Shown here one piece after another: positions 27,486 to 38,139 of a DNA stretch of 64,000 bases; the stretch's first letter is position 1, and each line of letters begins with the position of its first letter. The notes under the pieces were generated by a model. It was not told the DNA's origin and ran no database searches. It saw nothing but the letters and a program-made list of their open reading frames with translations. Source of the stretch: Oopsacas minuta (taxonomy: Eukaryota; Porifera; Hexactinellida; Lyssacinosida; Leucopsacidae); NCBI GenBank assembly GCA_024704765.1, contig JAKMXF010000033.1, positions 744,001 through 808,000 on the forward strand, written 5' to 3'. The translations under genes were made by a program, and so were the position numbers.

Positions 27486-28394
27486 TTACGAAATTGGAGG
27501 TCCCTTACGAGCATACCCCGCAAACGTGTACTTCTTTCTAACAGCTGGTAGAAATGCTAGCTTTCTAGATTTCATTACACTCCATTTATGCTTCATCATG
27601 TAGAAAGCTACTAGCCATAACAGAGGCATAATTATCATTCCTTTGAACCCAATACGTTTCCTATCATCATGTGCAGGTTCAGCAGCCCAGCGTAGAAATA
27701 CAGTTACATCTTTAGCCATCTGAGATACAGTGGCTTCTGTACCATCATCATACTCTACACTGTTTGTGAATAGCTGTTGTGGCATAGCTAACTTATTACC
27801 AGGAAAATACAGGTTGTAAGCCATCTCATCATCTACAGAGTCTCCAGCTGGTGGATCTGCATATCCAGTCAGGAGGTGGAATATGTAATCTTCATTCCTC
27901 TTCCTGGCTAACACGATATAGCTCAGGTCTGGAGGCAGAGCTCCGTTGTTAGCACTCCTGGCTACATTATCGTTAGCGTAAGGAGCAGGGAGTTTATCAT
28001 ATAGCTTTCCAGGTCTCTGTGTAGGATTCCCTTCTTCATCAAGATCTCCTGCTACTAGTATTTCAGCTGCTTCCTGCTTAGCCTCCTCCTCTGTGTGTGA
28101 CACATCCACCAAATTACGATAATGAATGTATTGTAGGCTGTGACAGGCAGCACATACCTGTTTATACACTTGGTAACCACGACGTACTGAGGCGTGGTCA
28201 AAGGCAGTGTAGTACCCGCTATGAGACCAGGGGAGAGGGGGTGCCTTCATCAGTATATCAGAGGCAGAGAGGGTGAATGCTCCGGAGAGCAGACAAGCAC
28301 CTACGCCGCCTACACCCACTGCAAGAACTCCTAGTCCATACCAACGCGGATATTTTGTGAGGTTCCTGATGGACTTTACTTTTGATCGCAGCAT
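27486..28394 (-). CDS. CYC1: Cytochrome c1, complex III haem subunit
   Basis: Transfers electrons from the Rieske protein to cytochrome c at the inner mitochondrial membrane. 302 residues. Basic presequence (MLRSKVKSIRNLTKYPRW), then a hydrophobic bipartite sorting segment at about 20-45, the haem motif CAACH (Cys81, Cys84, His85), RNLVDVSHTEEEAK, and NNGALPPDLSYI. The LTGYADPP segment and the axial methionine in NKLAMPQQLF follow. The C-terminal anchor helix GMIIMPLLWLVAFYMM and the KWSVMKSRKL end complete the fold. Intact, single exon. Confidence 0.97.
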   Translation of the reverse strand: MLRSKVKSIRNLTKYPRWYGLGVLAVGVGGVGACLLSGAFTLSASDILMKAPPLPWSHSGYYTAFDHASVRRGYQVYKQVCAACHSLQYIHYRNLVDVSHTEEEAKQEAAEILVAGDLDEEGNPTQRPGKLYDKLPAPYANDNVARSANNGALPPDLSYIVLARKRNEDYIFHLLTGYADPPAGDSVDDEMAYNLYFPGNKLAMPQQLFTNSVEYDDGTEATVSQMAKDVTVFLRWAAEPAHDDRKRIGFKGMIIMPLLWLVAFYMMKHKWSVMKSRKLAFLPAVRKKYTFAGYARKGPPIS

Positions 28395-28771
28395 ATAAGT
28401 CTATTGAGATAATATAATCACCATTACCTACATAGTACATACTAATATTCCAATAGTTATATATCTAGCAGGTAACTAGGAGAGGGTGAAGGGCAAAGCC
28501 TACCTCTGACCCTTATCTCATGATAAAAAGGCCTATTAATATGTTATCACATAACAACAGGGCTTACGCCTTATGGAGAATTGGGGAAATTATCGAGAGA
28601 GAAAGAGAAAATATAACTTTTGATTCCTGAACAATTAAATGTCACTAGATTTCCTGGGCGTTGTCCGCCTTTCGATATTATAGGCCTCTAATATCAGAAA
28701 CAATGGCCCCTCTGTAAATAAGAGTATGTAAATTTCATAAAATAATTGAATGAAGTAAATAAACCGATTAA

Positions 28772-30012
28772 TTAAAAGAAAATATGCACTCCAAATAGTG
28801 TCTTGTAAGAAACACATATTAGTTCGTTCTTCTCTGTGATAACTATGCCTCTAGGCTTGATTCTCTTCTCCTTGTCCTTACTGCCTCCTAGCGTGTGTAG
28901 GAGAGATCCCTCTTGAGAGAACACTTTGATACTCTCTGCAGAAAAGTCACAAATAAGAATATTCTTCTGTTTATCAAAACAGAAAGAATATACTTCCATG
29001 ACTTGGTCAGTAGCTTTCTCACCACAAGTTATGAAAGAGCGTAATCTCTTGCCAGATAGAGTGAACACGTGGATACAGGGATTGTCTATATAGCTCAGAG
29101 CATACACTTTATCACCTAGCAGTTTGACATCAACAGGTTGTTTCATACTTTCATGTTTAATTGAACGTTTATAATTGAGTTTAGCATCCATAACAACTAC
29201 CCTGTTGTTACTGCAGTCTGCTACAAACACAGAGCCATTTGATGCTACAGTGACTTGTTGAGGGAAAGAGAACTCTCCTTTACCACTCCCTTCCTTACCT
29301 ACTCTACTCACTAGCTGGAAGTCAGATAGTTTAAAATGGAATATGCAATGCAGCAGAGCATCGGTTAAGTATACTTTATCACCGCTCAGTGCTATTCCAA
29401 TAGGACAATGGAACTGGCCCGAAGAACAAAATGTATCCATATATTCTCCTGTAACAGTGAACACATTGATACATGCTGTGCTTTGATTAGAGTTAACTAC
29501 ATAGATTAGTTCAGTTTTGTCATCAAAAGCTAGGCCCCTAGGTAGCTTGAGTTCTCCCTCGTCTGTTCCTTCCTTCCCTATCGATAGAGTAGGCAGTAGA
29601 AGAGTAGGGTAGGTTGGAGTAGAGATAATGTCCTTCTCTACTAGCTGTCCCAATACAGAAATACTCTCTTTTAACTGTTGAGTGTCACAATCTAGCTCAA
29701 TTCCTTTAGCTACAACTTCAAGTTGTCTAATCTTGTCATCAATATCCCTAGTCATCTTCTCCTGCAGTGATAGTAGTAGATTATCCTTCAGTTGAGTTTG
29801 TAGATTGGCCTTTGTTGTATTCAGTGCTTCTAGAGTGTGTCTACGACTTCTCTGTTCTGATAACTAATCACTTCTTTATTTCTGAGCTCAGCGATCAGTT
29901 CTGCTCGTCTCGAATTGATACAGTTAACCAGTCTATCGAACTTTTCGTTAATAGAAATCTCAATATGATCTATGTCGGGATAGATAATATTTTGTGGATT
30001 ACATTCAGCCAT
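28772..30012 (-). pseudogene. NHL-repeat protein with coiled coil, frameshifted
   Basis: TRIM-NHL-like architecture without RING or B-box in the window. The first frame (30,012 down to 29,830) starts MAECNPQNIIYP and continues into a coiled-coil lead (FDRLVNCINSRRAELIAELR). The second frame resumes the coiled coil (SEQRSRRHTLEALN, KANLQTQLKDN) and runs into MTRDIDDKIRQLE and a six-bladed NHL propeller ending at 28,772. Repeat starts such as LPRGLAFDD, CPIGIALSG, FPQQVTVASNG and QPVDVKLLG are visible. The two frames differ by one base near 29,850-29,875. That could be a real inactivating indel or an assembly error in an otherwise clean gene. NHL propellers bind protein or RNA; the partner is unknown. 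Confidence 0.75.
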
Positions 30013-30755
30013 TTCAAATTATATTTATGAATGATATTGCATTATACTTATAGTAAGAATCGTGGACATATATAGTAAGATAATACGCTCTTACGCATGC
30101 TAATAGATTATAATTACATGACAGGTAGTTAAATACAAATAATTCTGTTAAATGATGTAATATTATTTAGTATTAAACCACTAGATAGAACCGTAGTAGA
30201 CGCATGGTTACATCCCACTAACACATCAGCATGATTAGTGCAATAATTATGGCATGACGAGCTCACTATAAAGACACTAGTATAGATATAATTATTATAA
30301 GGCAGTTTTTTGGGTGCACACACTTCACGGGTGGTTGTGTTTCTAAAAAAAGATTCAAAAAATCAGGCACTGCTTTACTATGGATACAACATTCTTAGTT
30401 TGTCCGGATGGGCCAGGATTCTGTTCTATACCACCTGAGAATGAGAAATATGCCAATGATAGACAGATTGATATTGAGGGGTATAGTACTCACGGTCCCG
30501 CACAATAACGCATCCAGGGGGTATGGAGGAGATGTAATAGCACGTTTTCCTTCTTTTAAAAACTATTTCGAAAGACTAGAAGGCTTAACTGCCGAATAAA
30601 CGGAGTTGTACGAATAACCGAGGATACATATATGTTACCCAGACGTTTCAGTCGAAAGAAGATAAGAAAAGTAAATGAGCGACCAGAATGTATTTATATA
30701 CGCATAATATGATAATGATATAAAATTTACTAAATCAAATGAGATATAAAGCAAT
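30013..30755. other. Spacer with a frameshifted small frame
   Basis: A 42-codon ATG frame at 30,380-30,508 (MDTTFLVCPDGPGFCSIPPE...) ends just where a second frame continues with protein-like sequence (ASRGYGGDVIARFPSFK) to 30,599. Together they look like one small gene of about 75 residues with an indel near 30,500, or two exons. Family not recognised. Confidence 0.35.
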
Positions 30756-31694
30756 TTAACTAGACAATATTAACTTGAGTAACTTGATAAATAAAAGAAG
30801 AGGCATGTCATTTGTGAAAACTATATCAAATAGTGTCTTAAAATTTTCAAGTTTTTCCTCTACTTTGATATTCAAGAATCCAATTCGTAGTGTTTCTTGA
30901 AGATTCGGCATTCCATTAGCCATGTTAGAATCACCAGGAGAGTCTCCTAACAGAATTACAAATTTCTTCGGATCAAATTCCTTTGCAACATCAGGGTAGT
31001 TAGAGAGGATATTGTAATTCTTATTATAAGAAGTTAAAACAGGTCCTTGCATTTGTGAAATAGTACCTTCATCATCCCACACCATTTCGTTAGAAATAAC
31101 TTTCACATTTGGAGTCAAAAGTTTATTTTCTTTCAATGCAACTTTAATAATATAATCTAGGCCTGCTGAAAACACTAAACATGAAACGTTACAGCTATTA
31201 ATTATATGCATTAGTTCTCCTATTCCCTCTCTTAAAGTCAAACCGGATGTTTCAACTATTTTAGCTATAAGATCTCGATTGACTTTAGTACTAATTATTA
31301 GCTGATTGCCTTGAGACCACCACTCACTACAGACCTTGTGTTTTTCCTCTTCATTGATAGAACTTGATAACTCTAACGGATAATAGTGATTACTTAATTC
31401 TTCATCGCGCTTGTTCACTTCTTCACTCAGTAGTTTACTACCCAGCAGTATACGATAAGCAGTAGGAGATCTCTCTCCGCTGGGAAGGAAATACTTAGAC
31501 AGGGTGTAGTCAAAATCACTGATTACCAGTAAATCCTCTGATAGATTTGGAGATGATTTCAAAATTGAAATCTTCTTCTCTAGAGCATCTAAGTCACGGA
31601 TGTGTACATTAGGATTATTCGTGTATTCAAGAGCTTCAATTATCTTATCCCTCAGGCTAGTCCCTGATTCAGCCATTATACAACTAACTGGCAA
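30756..31694 (-). CDS. NT5C3: Cytosolic 5'-nucleotidase III (pyrimidine 5'-nucleotidase)
   Basis: HAD-superfamily phosphatase that dephosphorylates pyrimidine (and 7-methylguanosine) monophosphates in the cytosol. 312 residues. Motif I is ISDFDYTLSKYF with nucleophile Asp60 and Asp62. Motif II (the Ser/Thr step) is LVFSAGLDYII. A lysine in GPVLTSYNKN supplies motif III, and ILLGDSPGDSNMANG is motif IV with the Mg-binding aspartates. EWWSQGNQLI belongs to the cap domain. Met7 is an alternative start. Intact, single exon. Confidence 0.94.
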   Translation of the reverse strand: MPVSCIMAESGTSLRDKIIEALEYTNNPNVHIRDLDALEKKISILKSSPNLSEDLLVISDFDYTLSKYFLPSGERSPTAYRILLGSKLLSEEVNKRDEELSNHYYPLELSSSINEEEKHKVCSEWWSQGNQLIISTKVNRDLIAKIVETSGLTLREGIGELMHIINSCNVSCLVFSAGLDYIIKVALKENKLLTPNVKVISNEMVWDDEGTISQMQGPVLTSYNKNYNILSNYPDVAKEFDPKKFVILLGDSPGDSNMANGMPNLQETLRIGFLNIKVEEKLENFKTLFDIVFTNDMPLLLFIKLLKLILSS

Positions 31695-33034
31695 GAAAAA
31701 AAGAAATTTCCAAGTAGAAATTAGTACATATTTGAACTCTCAGTATATCTAATGGTTGTCAGGGTAGATAAAATATTGAAAGCATACACCCTACACACGC
31801 TAGGCCCTTTAAAATTTTTTGAGTAAGATGACTGAATAAGGTCGAATTGAATGAGACAGGGTTTCTTCTATACACTTCAAACGGTTAACTAAAATGCCCA
31901 ACTTCATCAATTACAAGCGTTAGCATTAACTAATTCAATAAAATCTCACTTCACAATTTCAGTCATTTCATTTGGCTTTATTCCAATCTTGAAATTCAGA
32001 CTTATTCCAATTTTTGCAATTTGGCCTTATTCAGATTTTCCCATAGAGTTTCTATAAGCTGATAAATCACCTAAGGTTAATTATGTAATTGAATTTAGCC
32101 AAAGAAACCGAGCCAAATTTCTATATTTACCCCAGAAGGCCTAGATTATTAAATTTATAGCCAAAACGGTCACAAACTAAGACATCTTGAAAGTTGAAAC
32201 CAATTAAGAGGTAGCAATTATTATTTATTAAATATGGAGATGACCTAATTAGACTTTATGATCAACATAAAACAAGTCTGTGGCTACAGTAACGGTACGG
32301 GGATCGGGTAAATTTACCTTCCAGTACAGGTACCGGTGTAACAGCCCAGATTATACTCCCTGCCATTATTATGTCATGTGCAAAAGTGTAGGGCGTTTGG
32401 TGTCACGTATGCATTTATAAAGCTGATTGACTTGATTAATTCTCACCTGACTAACTGATGATTTCTCAACGGATTGACTAAGAGTACAAGTGTAATTTTG
32501 CACCATTGCTGAAAGCTGTATTAGACTAATGGTATTATTAAATATGCAAGTACGCGAGGTTCGCTAAAGTTAAGCCCATATCCAAAATTTTTCAAATTTG
32601 ACAAACATTAAGCATTGAGCAACAACCACATGGCTGTCACTTGTAACTTAATAGCTTCTGTATTGTTTTAATAAATATTTCTGGTTTGTAGCCGCGGTAT
32701 GTGTATTTTGGCATCTCTATTGTTTCTATTGAGATTGGTTTGTGGGAATTGTGACACTTTAGTTTTGTGGTCTTTTTGGTTTGTGGCGATTACTTGTGTT
32801 TTATCGATTTAATATAATTTAATAGTTTAGATGTATGTAGGTGTAGTTCAAAGGAAATTGGTGTACAAATTAATTAACCTATGAAAACACAACGAACATA
32901 ATAATTATACGGAAAGCAGAATGCAATCAATATGAATAAAATACATGCATTCATTCTAAATTTAACAAAGAACCTAGTTAATAAATAAATAAATAATTAC
33001 TATCAAAAAACAAAATTGGAGAATAAAGGTTCCA
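31695..33034. other. Non-coding spacer, 1.3 kb
   Basis: No supported coding frame. A stretch at about 31,960-32,045 repeats the word ttattccaattttg(c)aatt several times, a short degenerate tandem motif. T-rich low-complexity DNA follows at 32,680-32,800. Confidence 0.45.
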
Positions 33035-34567
33035 TCAACTTGAATCAGTTTCATGCATGAACTGTAATACAACACTACTAATAGCAATAAGTAGTGTAAT
33101 GACAGAAATAACTGCAACAGAGATCTGTACACAAAATCCACTGTACCATCCTGAGTATGGAGTGTGTGCTCGTGTTGTGAACATAAATGATCCAATTCTA
33201 TCAAATAACTTCTTGTTGACTAATGAGGCTAATCCTGACATATCATACATTAATTCTATCAATCTCTGAGATCTCCATTGAAATACTACAGGTAATATCA
33301 ACATTAACGATATTGAGAAAATACCGCTTATATCTGTTATTACAATCAAGTTAGCAACGAATAGTGATAGCAATATAGGAAGTAGTGCTATCAGACATCT
33401 CAATGATACCAAGATCATTTGTTGTTTGAAAGTTTCTATTTGTGAAGTGTCCGTTCTCATGATAATCTGAAATAGGAGGTTTGCTTGCAAGATGGTTGAA
33501 AGTGGATAACAAGAAAGGAGATCAATCACAGGAAAGAATATGACAATATAGGAGAATATCCGTAGAGAAATGTGATAGCTCTCGTGTGTGTAAGGAATCC
33601 AATTCAACACACAGTTAGGATTAATATTGTGTAAGAAAGCAAGAGATACAGATATACCTAGAGTTGTTACCAATACTCCTATACTCATAAATACTACTAT
33701 AGTCAAGCTCTTAAGAAGTTTCTTATTTGTAACTGTGAACAAGGCTGTAGGGAGAAAGAAATGATTCTGGAGACTGTAGAGGAAGATTGGAATGCCATAG
33801 AAGATGTATGCTATATTGAATCTGAGTATAGTTTGTGAGTATGTGTGTACGTGAGTAAGATTAGTTGAGTTGGTTGTGTGAATATTCATTATTTGAGGGT
33901 TGATTTGATCAAAAACGATTTTGACAAAAGAGAATACAATGATTGAGGCTATAATTATGAAGCGAGCTATTCCCAATATTAGTTGCAAATATTTCTGTTT
34001 TTTGAGTCCTATAACTGATAGGAATAGAACAATAATTCCGTATCCTGCTACAGCAACTCTGTACAAGTTGAGACAGCCATATTGATTGGGTAATCTCTTT
34101 ATAAACTGAGAAGAGCTACACTTTAGGAATGTATTTGTGTCAATAGGCAGGTTGGTAGCCAGTGTGGATGCAGCCACTGCACAATAAGCCCACAATGACG
34201 TAATGTTAAAGCAGCAGAACATAAACACAATAAACAAGCTAGCAGAGAAGCCAAACAATATTTGGCCAGATTCAGATATTTCATATTTCCTGTTTTGAGA
34301 ATGTAGAAACAAATCATCTCTGCTCTCTGTATTGTTTAATAATGGCTGTGACTCATCTGATTGCGATCTCCTATCAATAACCTTGACCCTTCCAAGAAAT
34401 TCTACAACATATATTGCAGACACCAAACTAACTAGACAATAGAACACGTAGCTTACTATTATTACTAGTGTCCCAGCCTTGTAGAATATGTAAGGGAGAC
34501 TGAGGAACCCACTACCCAGTGTATAGTTTATAATATAGAAATAACAAAATACTTCTTGAAACTTCAT
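33035..34567 (-). CDS. AAAP-type amino-acid transporter, copy B
   Basis: 510 residues, inverted partner of copy A 6 kb away. Same helix layout and same polar loop. Between residues about 130 and 495 only two replacements were seen (Asn/His in SLQNHFFLP and Glu/Asp in VIDLLSCYP). Residues 1-8 differ, as do helix 2 (LVIIVSYVFYCLVSLVSAIYVV) and helix 3 (LFGFSASLFIVFMFCCFNITSLWAY). The C-terminus differs too (FMHETDSS instead of LANNLGN). Intact single exon; probably a second functional gene. Confidence 0.85.
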   Translation of the reverse strand: MKFQEVFCYFYIINYTLGSGFLSLPYIFYKAGTLVIIVSYVFYCLVSLVSAIYVVEFLGRVKVIDRRSQSDESQPLLNNTESRDDLFLHSQNRKYEISESGQILFGFSASLFIVFMFCCFNITSLWAYCAVAASTLATNLPIDTNTFLKCSSSQFIKRLPNQYGCLNLYRVAVAGYGIIVLFLSVIGLKKQKYLQLILGIARFIIIASIIVFSFVKIVFDQINPQIMNIHTTNSTNLTHVHTYSQTILRFNIAYIFYGIPIFLYSLQNHFFLPTALFTVTNKKLLKSLTIVVFMSIGVLVTTLGISVSLAFLHNINPNCVLNWIPYTHESYHISLRIFSYIVIFFPVIDLLSCYPLSTILQANLLFQIIMRTDTSQIETFKQQMILVSLRCLIALLPILLSLFVANLIVITDISGIFSISLMLILPVVFQWRSQRLIELMYDMSGLASLVNKKLFDRIGSFMFTTRAHTPYSGWYSGFCVQISVAVISVITLLIAISSVVLQFMHETDSS

Positions 34568-37500
34568 TTTAGTATTTAATACATAAAATTCACAATATAT
34601 ATATTAGCAGATACTAATTATCATTTTATTATTTAAATAATTTTAATATAGAGAGCATATATAAATTAATCTATAGAAATAAATCTCGTGAGACAGTTTA
34701 CATTCAGGGAAAGCCTCATTAAAATAAGAATTTCTAAACCTCGAAACTAGTGTTTTCTTAATATATAACCATTGCAATTGCTAATCATACTGATAGTATA
34801 TTATTTTATTATAATAATAAAATGCAGTTTACGTCATCTCAAAATTGTACATATGTTGTTTGTGTATCATTTACTTTCATGCTTTAGGGGTAAGAATCAT
34901 TTTCGTTCTAATGAGAATAATTAATATTAGAGAACACAATATTATCCAAATTAACGAATTCTAGTATAATGATCATTAGGTATGTATTAAAGTCGTTACA
35001 TTATTCTGAATATATGTACTTCTGGTCCACTTTGATGGAGCGCTAGAGTATGGTTATTCAATAAAATACTTTCTCTAGAATAAATATCTGGAGAGTATAT
35101 CAAACTTTCCTTAAGTATGGATATGGAGATTCCATGGACGTATCCATGAATGGATATAGACGTTCTGGTCATATCCATAGATATTGTGGCTATCTATACT
35201 TTGAAAATATTTACGATAATTAGCAATGTATTACAGTCGACAATAGTTAAGAAGAATACCCGTTAATTCTAACTTTCACTAATTCGAACAAAATTTTCTC
35301 GTGAGAGTTAGAATTAACGGTTGTCAACTGTAATACTATTTCTTTTGTAATCATGACAATATCATGCAGTTCCCTAAACGTAAGTTCTGACGACAAAACT
35401 ATCAATAGAATTCTATAGCGATGTTTTTATTGGAAGATTCTGCGATAAGTCTACCCTCTACAATTCTCCTTTGATGCACAGGAATCTCGCAACAACAATC
35501 ATACGAATGTAAGTTGAAGAAAAGAAACGCGTCATACCTCTTGTGTGTGTGGATATTGTTCCAATACATTTGTATAGTAAAATATAAACTACGGAAAATG
35601 GATAGAAAAGTGGCGTGTGGATATGGATGAGAGTAATTATTCATCTCCATAGCAAGCCAGGAGTATATGTAATTATAATGTAACAGTTATAAATTTCGTG
35701 TTTGTAAATTAGCAATTTTCAAATCTATTTATTCTCAGTTGATACGAAATATTCTCGTTACGAATAAGCCAAGTTACATACATGAGTGAATGGTTAAAGA
35801 ATCATAATTATCACTACTATTTGGTAACTAGCATTTAGAGAATGGTTGACAAAATAATGGGTCTTAACAAATATGAAACCAACTAAAACGAAACATTTAC
35901 AAATACAGATTGTTGGAATTCCAACTAGTAATTCTATAAAAAATTTTCTATACAATAATATATCTGCAATTACAGCCTGTAACCCTCAAAAGGTTCTCTT
36001 TCATATCTTCATTTGGAAGATAATTAAATTAGGAAATTCAGAATCACTGGGTTACTTGAAGTGATCCATGTATTCGGGCAGTTGTCGACTACAAACTAAT
36101 ATTAATTAATAGTTATACTATAGCCAATTTGGTTACTTCACTTATATCGACATCGTAATGTAATACGCATAACACCGTAAGGGAAGCAATTAAATAAATA
36201 CATTGTTTGCTGGTAAACTAGCTCTTGTAGAAAGTACAAACAGATTGCACTGACAGGAAGTCAATAAAAAGAAACCTCATATACAAAGGTAGTGTATCGC
36301 ACTGATGTGTTTAATATCGCAGGTTAAAGGACATTTAGCCTAAACAATAAATATAATTTTCTATTCTAGCAATTGATAGCAGAAGCCGATAGCACAATTA
36401 GAGGCAGATGGTGTGGTTCAATGAGAGGAATTGTCAATTGATAATGATTTCTAATTATTATTATTTTACGGAATTTAGCTACAATATTCATGCTTGTTCA
36501 ATTGGGTATACACATAATAAACAGTGGGTATGCGGGTGTGAAAGCCCCAATGGGAGTCCATGACCCCTGGCCTGGAATATGTCATGATTATAGCGATTTG
36601 AGTATATTGAGTTCAAAAGAAATATTGTGGCCAACAAAAGTGAGAGTTTGAAAAAGGAATTCTCAATAACTGGGATAGAAAATTTGTAATTCAAATTTTT
36701 GATTAACATACTTATTTCAAATAACACGATGGAGAGTGAATGACACCCCTAAGCTTGTATACCTGTATTTCCATAGTAATATCGTATTTGCGAATTTGAA
36801 TTAAATACATTTATTATTACAGCAATCATCAGTTCCTTACATTATAATACTTATCCAATATCTAAAGGTTCCATCAATGAAATCCACAATATAATCGGAA
36901 AATAAGCCTTTCGATCACGCAAGAATGGCAATAGTGTACAATGGTGTACGTGTCCAAGAGTCAGTCATGGCATATATATACGTATTTAGCTTTTATGAGT
37001 TAAGAGATTGGTCCTATAGAATTTGACCGAATTGCTGAATAATTATTTCTAAAAATAAATAACACTCGGGTAGTACGCATCTAGAAATAAAATAAAGAAT
37101 TTCGAAATGAAGGCAGTAGTAATTTAGATAGAACTAAATTATCATTGAGTTCAATCATGACAATATTTTACACAATTTCTAGAATTCTACAAAATACTTG
37201 ATACTACTCGCGAATACCAGAAAAGAAATTAAGAGCATTGGCCTCATTGGTCGTGTTTTATGAATTCTTTATTCAGATTGCAATCCTAAGCACAATTAAA
37301 GTACTAGTTCAGTGTGAGAAGAAACCAATAATTATCATGGTAGAGCTAATCAATTATTAAACACTGTTATTATATGACAGGATTCCCTGCTGGCCAACGA
37401 AATCATAGAACGAATAACAGAACCAGTTTATTCAGTACATCTTACAATTCCAAGTAATCTCATTTATCATTTGATAGAGTATTGTACTGAGTATTATCCT

Positions 37501-38071
37501 AACTTCTAACTATCTTGCTATTCAATACACAAATTAGATAATTAGTTGCTTAATACATTGCATTTACATTCAAGGTTCTCTGTTGCAATTAAGATACCCA
37601 AAAAACATATTGTCCATATGTGAGAGAGTGAATGACGAGCCGCTATGGCAAGAATGCAAATATTATTTACAAGATACTCATTAATAAACAAGCTTTGTGA
37701 TTTAAATCATCGTATACAGTAGATAGGAGATATGGCGCAGAGTACAAAACAACACAAGTACCCATTATAATATATTACATACCAAATCAACTGTCAGCAG
37801 ATGTATCGAGCACCCCCTTTGTTAGATAATCGTTGAATATATTTGAATTTCCATAATAAAGAATAGCTATGTCGCGGTTAATAAACTCTACAGATGTTCA
37901 ATTACTACAATACTAACAGATGGATAATATGAATACTAAATGTGGCCTATTCATGCGTTCCTATTCAGAGTACACTCTGTACCTGTCAAGTTAATGAAAC
38001 CCTGATCGCAAGAGCCCATCAGAATTCTAAAGATTAACATGGTATACTTAAAAGCCTTTGTTGACTACTTG
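34568..38071. other. Gene-poor region, 3.5 kb
   Basis: No coding frame supported. It holds a palindromic mini-element at 35,232-35,332. At 35,100-35,180 short gatatccat/atggatat words recur. Frames of 60-80 codons at 35,402-35,650 (-) and 36,488-36,727 (-) show no family and are not called. Confidence 0.45.
35232..35332. mobile_element. 101-bp palindromic MITE
   Basis: Starts TACAGTCGACAA and ends TTGTCAACTGTA. Inner arms ccgttaattctaact and agttagaattaacgg are exact inverse copies around a ~30-nt centre. TA ends fit a Tc1/mariner or pogo-type element with TA target duplication. No coding capacity. Confidence 0.75.
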
Positions 38072-38079
38072 TATAAATA
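38072..38079 (+). promoter_or_regulatory. TATA box
   Basis: TATAAATA, 61 bases before the ATG at 38,140, giving a predicted short leader of about 35 nt. The gene's initiation context is aacaaaaATGA. Confidence 0.5.
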
Positions 38080-38139
38080 CATCGGAAAAAACCGAGAAAT
38101 TAAATCCAAACTCAAGTATCAAAGAAATTCGTAACAAAA

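Noticed and set aside
35402-35650. 82-codon minus frame with a YDAF string suggesting a TIR domain
   Set aside because: Only four residues match; no other TIR motif, no neighbouring exon.
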